This document shows positions 54,963 to 64,000 of a stretch of DNA of 64,000 nt, in pieces. This stretch comes from Tiliqua scincoides (lineage: Eukaryota; Chordata; Lepidosauria; Squamata; Scincidae). How positions within the stretch are numbered: the stretch's first letter is position 1; each line of letters starts with the position of its first letter. The stretch is taken from contig NC_089822.1 in NCBI RefSeq assembly GCF_035046505.1, forward strand, positions 658,501 through 722,500. The letters are read 5' to 3'. A program made the translations under genes and the position numbers. The notes beneath the pieces were generated by a model that saw only the letters and a program-made list of their open reading frames with translations, did not search any database and was not told the DNA's origin.

Positions 54963-56289
54963 AGTCATGATATGAAATGAATAATAATAATGGCCAGAGA
55001 AGAAGTGCAGACAGTGAACATTTTCTTTTATTGAACTCTCTCTGTCTCTCACACAAACACAAATTTTGTAAGTTTCTATATTTTATATTTATATAAAGTT
55101 TGTAACTTGATATATATAACCATACCAATACAGCTACTTGTGGGCAGCTCCAGCCGGCACTAGCCAAACTGTGGCTGCAGCCAGGGTCACCCCCACTGCC
55201 ATCTTGGGGCACCCTCTCGGACACCCATCCCCCGCAGCCTGGCATCCAGGGCTGCCCCCGGGCCCTGGCCACCCTCTTCTTACACCACTGATTGGAGCTG
55301 ATGTGGAGGCAGGGAGGCCATCATCCATCCCTGCTGCTGCACAAGCCTACGCGCTAGGAGAGAGGACGGGGGAGGGAGGGAAGGGGGCTGCTGCTCAGGC
55401 ACATTCTGAATGGAGCTATTTTCTGCCTGTTCCAAGCTGTCTGATTATCTCGCTGGGGGCTGCATCAATCAGCCGGCTGCTCGGGCACTGCACGTTCATT
55501 TCTTTGGAGCTGGGCCTGAGGGGGCCCAAGATGCCCAAGACTAAGGACACTGACCTTGGCCTGAGGTCAGCTCCAAGCCTTTTAAGCCTCTTCCTGCTGG
55601 AGCCACTGCACAATTCCCCCACCTAGAAACTTGTGGGGGAAAAGAGAGAGGTACATGTGGAGCAAGGCGGGATGGGCTGCCTCTGGGAGACTGAGATGGA
55701 GAGAGGCTGGATTCCAGGAAGCCAAGCTCATCCACAGCACCCATGCCTGTCCTCCAGAAGGGCCTGGATTCCATGCCTGGCAGCAGCTCCAGGCAGAGCA
55801 CAGCAAAATTCCCACTTGAAGCCCTGGCGTACTGCTGCTGGTCTGTGTTGACAATACTGAGTGAGGGGGGCTATCAGGCAGACTCGGTAAGAGGCCGTTT
55901 CCTCACATGGGAAGCAGGCTGCCCTCTTGCAGGTTTTGCAGCTTGTGGACTTGGCAGAGCTTTCCAGGAGCTTGTTCTCTTCCCTGGCTGCCCCAAAGGG
56001 ACTCTTTCCATTGCTCCAGACTTTGTGGGGGTGAGCGAGGTCAGCATAGCCTGCAACCCACCAAGTCTTATGTAGCCTGCTAGCCAACTGTGGTGGCCCA
56101 AGCCCTGTGTTCTTGAGATTGCAGGGGGCTGATCTGTGGAGCCCTTTGGGGGCCCTCCTGGACAGCTCCTGGGTTGCCCTTGGCAGGTCACAAGCAGGCA
56201 GGTTTGTGGCTGACTCGGAATGATGCAGATCTGGTTGCTGCAACTCAGCCACTCAGAGGAACAGGGTCCCTCTGTGTCATGGCCCTTTT
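54963..56289. other. Intergenic, no recognised element
   Basis: 1.3 kb with a GC-rich middle part. A 162-codon frame at 55,138-55,626 (+) has no recognisable domain and compositional bias toward Ala, Gly and Pro. Confidence 0.45.
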
Positions 56290-57585
56290 ATAAGAACATA
56301 AGAAGGGCCATGCTGGATCAGGCCTTTCGGCCCACCTAATCCAGCTTTCTGTATCTCACAATGGCCCACCAAATGCTTCAGGGAGCACACAAGACAACAA
56401 GACACAACCTGCATCCTGGTGCCCTCCCCTGCATTTGGTAATCTGCATTTGGCAATGAGCTTGCATATACCTACCATCACTTGTAACCCATGATGAACTT
56501 TTCCTTCAAAAATTTGTCCAATCCCTGCTTAAAGGCATCTAGCAAGATGCCATCACTGCTTCCTGTGGCAAGGAGTTCCACATACTAATTACATGCTGGA
56601 TAAAGAAATATGTTCTTTTGTCTGTTCTAACTCTCCCAACACTCAATTTTAGTGGAAGTCCCCTGGTTCTGGTGTTGTGTGAGAGGGAAAAGAGCATCTC
56701 TCTATCCACTCTATCCATCCCCTACATAATTTTGTATGTCTCAATCATGTCCCCCCTCAGGCGTCTCTTTTCTAGGCTGAAGAGGCCCAAACGCCGTAGC
56801 CTTTCCTCATCAGGACAGTGCCCCAACACAGTAATCATTGTGGTTGCTCCCTTTTGCACCTTTTCCATTTCCACCAAGTCCTTTTTGAGATGCGGTGACC
56901 AGAGGATGCAATACTCTAGGTGTGGCCTTACCATTGATTTGTACAAAGGCATTATAATATTAACTGTTTTATTGTCAATACCTTTTCTAATGATCCAAAG
57001 TATGGAATTAGCCTTCTTCCCCACCACCATACACTGGGTCGACACTATCATCAAGCTGTCCACCATCATCTGTTACAGACAGCTCAGAACCTACTAGCTA
57101 ATATGTGTTGATTCTTTGCCCCAATGTGCATGACTTTACACTTACTTACATTGAAGCGCATCTGCCATTTTGCTGCCCATTCTGCCCGTCTGGAGAGATC
57201 CTTCTGGAGCTCCTCACAATCACTTCTGGTCTTCACCACTCTGAAAAGTTTGGTGTCGTCTGCAAATTTTGCAACCTCACTGCTCAACCCTGTCTCCAGG
57301 TCATTTATGAAGAGGTTGAAAAGCACCAGTCCCAGGACAGATCCTTGGGGCACATCGCTTTTCACTTTTCTCCACTGTGAGAATTGTCCATTGACACCTA
57401 CTCTCTGTTTCCTGGTCTTCATCCAGGTCCCAATCCAGGAGAGGACCTGCCCTGACTGGAGTTTTTCAGTAGCCTTTGGTGAGGGACCGTGTCGAACGCC
57501 TTCTGAAAGTCCAGATATATAATGTCCATGGGTTCTCCCACATCCACATGCCTGTTGACCTTTTCAAAGAATTATGTGACGTTTC
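56290..57585 (-). mobile_element. CR1 LINE, 3' part with reverse-transcriptase motif
   Basis: The longest contiguous CR1 piece: 3' tail at 56,290 (taagaacataagaagggcca), ORF2 C-terminus around 56,722-57,069, and RT palm at 57,084-57,422 with DVPQGSVLGLVLFNLFINDL and the catalytic FADDTKLF box. 5'-truncated in the RT domain; several frame breaks. Confidence 0.9.
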
Positions 57586-60389
57586 CAAAGAATTTCCCTC
57601 TCCAGGGGCTGAAGCACCACTCTGGCTGTGGACAGACCCGGGGGAAGGGGCGCCTTGTGCAAGTTATTCCCTCGGGCATATTTAGGGAAATGCCCAGCCG
57701 TAATCCTGGAAGCCTACCAAGATGCCCACAGTAGTCATCACCCTCATCCTCAGAACTCTGCTGGGGGGGGGGCCTGTTGGAGAGCTGTGGGCCTGAAGTG
57801 CAGAGGGGCAGGCTTGGTCCAGGATGAGCTGGGGACACCCCCCGCCCTGCTGTGGCCTGGACTCTCTGGGGAGTGGACAGCCAGGACAACGCTGTATGAC
57901 CCTTTACGAGCGGTTAGCAGCAGGGATATTGGTAGTGGCAAGTGGGAAGAATGGATGGCCACCTTTTCAGGCACTGCCATGGATCAGCCAGGGCTCCCTG
58001 GTTATGGCAGCCTCTCAGTAGAGGCAGGTAGCTATGCAGACAGGACTGGCTGCTTGCTGGAGCCTCCTCTGCCACTCACCAGGCAAGGGCAGCATCCAGC
58101 AAACCTGCCCTTGGAAGGCCCAGTGAGGAGAGGCCTCTCAGACCTGGGTCTCTGGTTCTGCTCCTTTGGTTCCCTGCATGAGCCTCCCCTTCCCCAGGTG
58201 ACCCTCCTGCCACTTTGGTGCCTGCCTGAACCCCGGGGGTTGTGTGCTGTGCAGTGCACCAGAACCCTCCGGGCTTCGTCGGACAGCTGGGACCTAGCAG
58301 AGCCCCTCCTGCCCTGCCTGTGCAGCTGCTGTACCCTAGCAAAGGCTGTGCTGGCATGGCAACCACTGTGCAGCCATGGCAACGGCAGTTGCTTTGAAAG
58401 GGCAAGAAAATGCCAGATGCTCCCATTTGACCTCGTGGCTCTTGCTGCCCAGCAAACGCCAGTGACCCCAGCAGCCTGGATCTGGCCAGCCCACTGCTGC
58501 TGCCCTCCCTCCCTCCCTCCCTCCCTCAGTGAGGCCTGGAAGCACCAGCTAGCTCTGTCTGATGGACGGCATCCCGGCCTGGCCTGGACTCTTGCTGTTA
58601 AGGCAGCTCCTCTTGAAGTAGTTCAAGAGAAGGGCACGAGCAGGCATCTTTTCAGGGCCTGATGACTCTCAGTCCAGCACCACTCGCTTTCCCCATCCAC
58701 GCAAAGCCACTGAACAGAGATGGGGGAGTTACACTTCCATGCAGATTGCAGTTTTCCAGAAAAACCACGGTGTGCCCTCAGGTGCCCCCTCTGGGCTCTG
58801 TGTCCCGTTTATGGCCTCCTCACAGCTCTCTTGGAGACACGCTGGCATCTCCAGTTGAGCATCATTGTGTGAGCCCTTCTGCCCTTTGGCTTCCCCTGTG
58901 AAGTAGCAGGGACGGGAGTGGGGACTGGTCTGGATCTGGACTGTGGCAGGAGGAGGGGCCTCTCATCTTTTGCTGCCACTCCTTCCCTGCTGTGGTTTGC
59001 CCTTGGCTCAGTCTGGTTGGGGCCCCAGTGGAGGCAAGAGGTCTTCCCCCCTATGCTGCAGTTCTGATCCACACCCCATGCCATTTCTCAGGGTTCCCAT
59101 CCTCAGTGAAAGAAGGCACCTGGCCCCTTCTGCTCAGTCTTTGTCCCCTTCCCTGAGCCAAGTGTGTGTCTCTTTCCACCTCCCTGGAGAGGTTTCTGCT
59201 TACTCAGGCCCAGAGAGATCTCCACTGCCCTTTGGCCAGGCTGGTATGGTCAGCTAGAAGTAGTGAGAGAGATGTCTGCATGGCCCCAGAGCCTTCTTCC
59301 CCTTGAATGCCCACCACGCAGCACAGGTGGTACTGCCACCCGCTGCCCCTGATACCTGAGTGGGATTCCCATGCAAAGCATGGGGATGGTGATTTGTACG
59401 CACAACCAATGACATTGGCTGTTGCCATGGAAACCTCTCCCCTTAACTACCAATGATGCATGGTAACCAGGGGAGTGGTAGCCCCAAAGCCTGTAGGGAG
59501 AAGCTGGTCCCCCTTCCCTGCCAGCCCCCATTCAAGCCCAGGAAGAAGCATTTACTCCTGGAGGGGCAGGACCTGCTGATGTCAGTCCCAACCTCCACCT
59601 CTCTGTCCCCAGAAAGGTTTCTATGCACTGAAGGCGTCGGAAGTTACACAACACTGCAAGATGTTCCCACCAGACACCAGAGCCGCAGTTTGGGGGTGAG
59701 AGGCGTGAGAGTGAATCCTGTGACGTGGCAAGCGATCCTCTCCTCCCACAGGCACACGTAGCTGTGCACCCCCGCACAGACGTGCTTGCACACCCCCAGA
59801 CAGATCCGTTCACAGGCAAGCAAGCGGGAGTGGATGGCCTCATTCATTCAGTCCCTCCGGCTGCCCCTCCACTTGTCAGGCACACACCAGCATCGTCTGC
59901 TCAGGGATGCAGGTGGGCGGCAGCTCTGGGCAAATGCGCATGTACTCAACCTTATTCTGAGGAAGAACATTTAGATGCCACCTTTCAACAGGAGGAGTCA
60001 TAAAAGCATTTTGCAGGGTGACAGGAATGAGAAAAGGCGCCCGTCTGAAATGAGGCACAAGGAGACCCCTGCCCCAACCAGAGAGAGGGACTCGCCTCCA
60101 CCACGACTGTTGTTGTGGCCCTGCACAATGTAAGGGAGCCCCCACATTTTGACAGCTCAGTTTGGAGGGGCTAAGCTTCCCCTCTGCTCTCGCTGCAAAA
60201 GACATTTCTGACTCACAGCTCTCCCATGTCTTGTCCGTCAGCACCAGCTCCAGGTTTCAGCCCCCTCACATCATTCTGTGCCCCAAAACTCTTCCTCCTG
60301 CTGCCAGGGATGATCACGAGCACAAGAGAGTCTCCTCAGGGATGTGCACTAAGCCCCCCACCCCAAGGCCTACAGTGGGGCTGTACTGT
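57586..60389. other. Intergenic, no recognised element
   Basis: About 2.8 kb of GC-rich sequence between two CR1 copies. A 344-codon frame (57,628-58,662, +) has no recognisable domain. A (CCCT)n run sits at 58,503-58,526. I find no exon I can support. Confidence 0.5.
58503..58526 (+). repeat. (CCCT)n microsatellite
   Basis: Six perfect CCCT-type units. Confidence 0.9.
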
Positions 60390-61013
60390 GGAGACTAGTT
60401 AGAAAGAAGTTGAAAGGGAAGGTAAAAAGAGTCCAATCTCTCCAGAGTGCAGGGAGGCTGCTTAAAGCAACAGTAATAGAGGCCCAGCAGAGGTGTATAC
60501 CGCAAAGAAAGAAGGGTTCCACTAAGTCCAGGAGGGTGCCCGCATGGCTAACCAGCCAAGTTAGAGAGGCTGTGAAGGGCAAGGAAGCTTCCTTCCATAA
60601 ATGGAAGTCTTGCCCTAATGAGGAGAATAAAAAGGAACATAAACTGTGGCAAAAGAAATGTAAGACGGTGATACGGGAAGCCAAGAGAGACTATGAGGAA
60701 CGCATGGCCAGCAACATTAAGGGGAATAATCAAAGCTTCTTCCAATATTTTAGAAGCAGGAAACCCACCAGAGAAGTGGTTGGCCCTCTGGATGGTGAAG
60801 GAGGGAAAAGGGAGATAAAAGGAGACTTGGAGATGGCAGAGAAATTAAATGAGTTCTTTGCATCTGTCTTCACGGCAGAAGACAGCAGGCAGATACCGCT
60901 GCCTGAATGGCCCCTCCTGACTAAGGGTGCAAACCTACCCAGCACTGGAACAGGCAAACCAAGAGGCTTGCGCTTTCCCCTATGGGTCTCCTCGGACTTG
61001 TGCCACCTCTTGA
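60390..61013 (+). mobile_element. CR1 LINE, ORF2 region between endonuclease and RT
   Basis: The + strand encodes RVPAWLTSQVREAVKGKEAS, REAKRDYEERMASNIKGNNQ, then SFFQYFRSRKPTREVVGPL and NEFFASVFTAEDS, the CR1 ORF2 linker upstream of RT. The frame is open for 202 codons, so it is fairly young; it lacks both ends. Confidence 0.9.
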
Positions 61014-61017
61014 GGTG

Positions 61018-61190
61018 ATGTAACCCGTGATGGATTTTTTCCTCCAGAAATTGTCCAATCCCCTTTTAAAAGCATCTAGGTAAGGTGCCATCACCATGTC
61101 CTGTGGCAAGGAGTAAAGAAATATTTTCTTTTGTCGGTCCTTACATTTCCAAAACTCAATTTTAGTGAATGTCTCCTGGTTCTTCCATAC
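61018..61190 (-). mobile_element. CR1 3' fragment
   Basis: gtaacccgtgatggattttt and ttttagtgaatgtctcctgg match, in reverse, the ORF2 end of other CR1 copies. It abuts the preceding + copy in the opposite direction, so the two are separate insertions or an inversion. Confidence 0.75.
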
Positions 61191-61443
61191 CAGCAGGTCA
61201 GGAAAAGGAGAATATGCTATTTTCCCAGTCATTGCAGGCTCCAGAATCTCCCAGGCTGTGTCCTGGCTGGCTGCATTCCTGTTGCACCACAGCCTGAGGT
61301 CCATGTCCTTGTTTGCCCAAAACAGTCCCTGCCTTGCATATGGCTGGCCAGCTACTATGTGTGTGGGCAATTCCTCTAGACAAAAATGGATGCAGTTACC
61401 TTGAGATGCAGCAATGAATCAGTGGTTCTTTCTCCCTATAGAG

Positions 61444-61777
61444 CAGGGGTCTCCAAACCCCGGCCTGGGGGTCAGATGCGGCTTGCAGGAAGCCTCTTTC
61501 CTGCCTGGCCAACCTCTTGTCCCCTGAAAATCTCTGGCCCTCTCAACTGAACATGACCAGAATTGTGCGCTGATTATGTCTGGAGGGTGTTCTGAGGGCC
61601 AGAGGTTGAATGAATGAGTCCATTCATTCATTTATTTATTCACTCATCTAAGTTCCACCTCTAATTTATTTATTTAAATTTTATATTTAAATAAATATAA
61701 ATTTATTTATATATATATAAATACCTCCACGCCAGATATTTGATGCGGCCCTCTGGCCAAAAAGTTTGGAGACCCCG
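61444..61777. mobile_element. hAT element with exact target duplication
   Basis: Ends caggggtctccaaaccccgg and aagtttggagaccccg; exact 8-bp duplication ctatagag on both sides. It contains an AT-rich TTTA microsatellite (61.63-61.73 kb). Related to the 29,498 element. Confidence 0.85.
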
Positions 61778-62363
61778 CTATAGAGTGTAGGAAGAGTCCC
61801 ATGGGGAAGGCTGTGCTCCAGCATTACTCAGAGCCCACCCAGCTGGCCAGATTGGCAGCAGTCTGTGCTTTGCCAAAATGCAATGAAAAAAAGGGCCCCT
61901 AGAGCTGTTCCAGGAAGGCCCTTTGTTTCTTCAAGGACTTGTCATGAGCATTTTGCAAGCCTAAGGCAGGAACTTTCTGGTCCTCAATAACGCTCCATGT
62001 CAGCAGCTGCCTGCCAGGACAGAGAGGGATCAGAGGAGAGGAGGGAAGGCTGTGCTACCTCTTAGAGGAAGCTGCCAGGATTGTGAGTGACTTTTGTGTC
62101 ACAGAAGCAGGAAGGGGAAGAAAACAGCACAGCTGGCAGCCAGGAGGAGACTTGTCTCGGGGTGAGATGAGGACATGGCTCATTAATGCCTCCCCCGCTT
62201 GGCAAGAACAGAAGCAGCAAGAAAACAAGGGGGGGGAACAATGACAAAACAACCCTTAACTTGATAGATAAGGAGGGTGCCTCTATAGACAAGGATGCTG
62301 GAGACCTCTCAGTGTGGCTCGGAGGGCAGCAGATGTGGAGCTGGGTCCTGACTCTAGTGACCA

Positions 62364-62526
62364 GACTAATCCTAACCCACTTTCCAGCACCGAGGCAGCT
62401 GTGGCAACAGGGCTCTCTGGTGGGGGGCAGTCACAAAGGCCTCCTCAAGATCAGAAATATTTGTTCCCTGACTTGGGGGCTGCATTACTGTTGCATCAGC
62501 CCTGGAAAGTGGGTTAGGATGGGGCT
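62364..62526. mobile_element. Small inverted-repeat element (MITE-like), copy C
   Basis: Arms taatcctaacccactttcca and ctggaaagtgggttaggatg are nearly exact inverted repeats, matching copies A and B. Confidence 0.65.
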
Positions 62527-63300
62527 GTCACTTTTTCTGCCAGCTACTCTCTTTCAGCCTCACATCCTCCTTTCTGAAACGAGGCTTGCCATGGCCTGGC
62601 CTGCCTCACAAGGCTCTGGGGAGGGCAAAGGAGGGATTCCCTAATGAAGGAGGGGCTGCCCAGGAGCCATGACTGTCAATGGTCTTCGGCAGGGCCTCTC
62701 CCAGCTGGGATTGGACTGGCCCCTCCTTCCCTCTGGCCACCCTGGTGGAGAGTGGGAAACCCAGCAGTGTGACCCACAGAGTTCCTTCGAGTCCCACAGT
62801 GCCTTAGGTCTTGCAAAGGCCTGAACCAAGCGGGGCACAGTTGGAGCTCTGTGGGTACAACCAGACCTGACGCAAAACCACCAGAAGGCTGAGAGGGGTC
62901 AGCCAGGCTTTGCCTTAAGACAGCCTTCCGGGGGCTGTGGGGTGTCCAGAGAACTCAAATGCCACCACAAAGGATCACCTCAGCTTCTCTAGCAGGTCGA
63001 TTGCCAGAGGACACCTCCCATATCTAGAGCAGATTGGGGCTTGGAGACTCCCTGGATACTGCCTCAAGCAGGCCTTTTCTGAGACTGGGAAGGCTGTGCT
63101 TTTCCTCAGAACAGGGTGCCATGAGTGGGTGCATGAAACACAGGTGCGCTGCCGGAAGACGACTGGGAGCACAGTGGCTGGGTCAGCAGGGCTCTTGAAG
63201 AACAGGGCTCAGCAATCCCCAAACTAGGACAGGAGCATGGACTCCAGGTCACAGTTGCCAGGGCTGATGTTGCATAAGTCCTAATGTGCAGAGTATGGGA
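62527..63300. other. Intergenic, no recognised element
   Basis: Nearly 800 bases with no repeat end or exon I recognise. Confidence 0.5.
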
Positions 63301-64000
63301 AATAACAGGATGAGCTTGAACTTCTGGTATAGGAAGGTAAGTTTGATCTGATAGATATAATCCAAACTGGGTGGGATGCCTCTCGTGGCTGGAATGTATG
63401 AATGGAAGGATACAACCACATTCAAAGCAAACAGATGTGACTGAAGAGGAGGGGGTAGCAGTCTATGTCAAGAATGTGTCCACCTGCACAGAAATCCAAC
63501 AGAAGAGACAGGGTAGCCCTGTGGAGAGCATCTGGGTAACAGCTGCTGGAAGAAGAGATACATGCAATGTTGTGGTCAGAGTCCACAACAGACCACCTGA
63601 CCAAGGAGAACATGTGGCTAAAGCAACTTCCAGATGTTCCATGTCAGAAATGGGGGCGGGGGGAGGGACTTCAACCATCCTGATATCTGTTGGGAGAATC
63701 AGCTAATCCTGGGGGCTCCAACCAATTCCTTGTGTGTCTGGATGATAATTTCCTTCTCTGGAAGCTGGAAGAAGGAACACAGCAAAGGGGCTTTCTTGAC
63801 TTGATCCTCACTAACGGGGAAGCTGAAACAGCAGGACCTTTGGGAGGAAGTGACTGTGAAATGCTGGCATTCTCACTCTTACCAGAAGGTCAAGGCACAT
63901 CCAGTGAAACCCACACTGTAGATTCCAGGAAGGGTGTTTTAACAAGAGGAATGCTATATAGGGTTCTGTGCGCAGATCCATTAAGGGGGAAAGGAGCCTG
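63301..64000 (+). mobile_element. CR1 LINE, endonuclease part of ORF2 (cut by window edge)
   Basis: The + strand carries pieces of the CR1 apurinic-endonuclease domain: a TGWDASRGW-like stretch near 63,370, GVAVYVKNVSTCTEIQQ, ESIWV, VVRVHNRPPDQ and a FLDLILTNGE-like stretch near 63,800 (CR1 consensus LLDLILTN). Interrupted frame; continues past the window. Confidence 0.8.

Noticed and set aside
60410-61018. 202-codon plus frame as a host gene
   Set aside because: REAKRDYEER and NEFFASVFT are CR1 ORF2 text.
38996-64000. DNAJB5, the gene next to VCP in mammals
   Set aside because: I looked for its J-domain text and found none in this window; it may lie beyond the right edge or elsewhere.

Overview
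This window is vertebrate nuclear DNA: long introns with GT-AG boundaries, two CpG islands, and coding exons that match two named vertebrate genes. The repeats point to a reptile, most likely a squamate. There are many CR1 LINE 3' ends carrying the CR1 terminal octamer-like tail, an L1 and an L2 copy, an RTE/BovB-type tailed element, several hAT elements with 8-bp target duplications, and small inverted-repeat elements. The species cannot be fixed from the sequence alone.

Layout. From 1 to about 3.97 kb lies the 3' part of FANCG on the + strand (six exons, C-terminal TPR region, poly(A) signal at 3,959). From about 4.15 to 5.45 kb is a CpG island with four inverted CCAAT boxes, the VCP promoter. 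VCP (p97) runs on the + strand from 4,875 to 37,776. All 17 coding exons can be placed; their phases agree and they sum to 806 codons plus stop. FANCG followed by VCP on the same strand is the order known in mammals. VCP introns 1, 2, 6, 9, 12 and 16 hold most of the repeats; intron 9 (8.4 kb) contains an L1 and a CR1 that is itself interrupted by hAT and other DNA elements.

From 38 to 44 kb is intergenic sequence with a CR1, a 656-bp near-perfect copy of a piece of VCP intron 16, and some minus-strand open frames that look protein-like but that I cannot assign. From 44.2 to 51.4 kb a minus-strand gene can be built from three exons with matching phases (268 aa, one predicted membrane segment) starting in a second CpG island; I do not recognise it. 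From 51.4 kb to the end the window is mostly CR1 fragments, one hAT and repeat-poor intergenic DNA with no gene I can support. The right edge enters the endonuclease part of another CR1.

How the genes relate. FANCG is a subunit of the Fanconi anaemia core complex; VCP is the AAA+ segregase that extracts ubiquitylated proteins from chromatin, membranes and complexes. Their closeness is conserved synteny; they do not form an operon. The most unusual items are a GC-AG intron in VCP, the retro-copy-like duplication of an L2 plus RTE block out of VCP intron 16, the unidentified three-exon membrane-protein gene, and long hairpins in VCP intron 1 and in the second CpG island.
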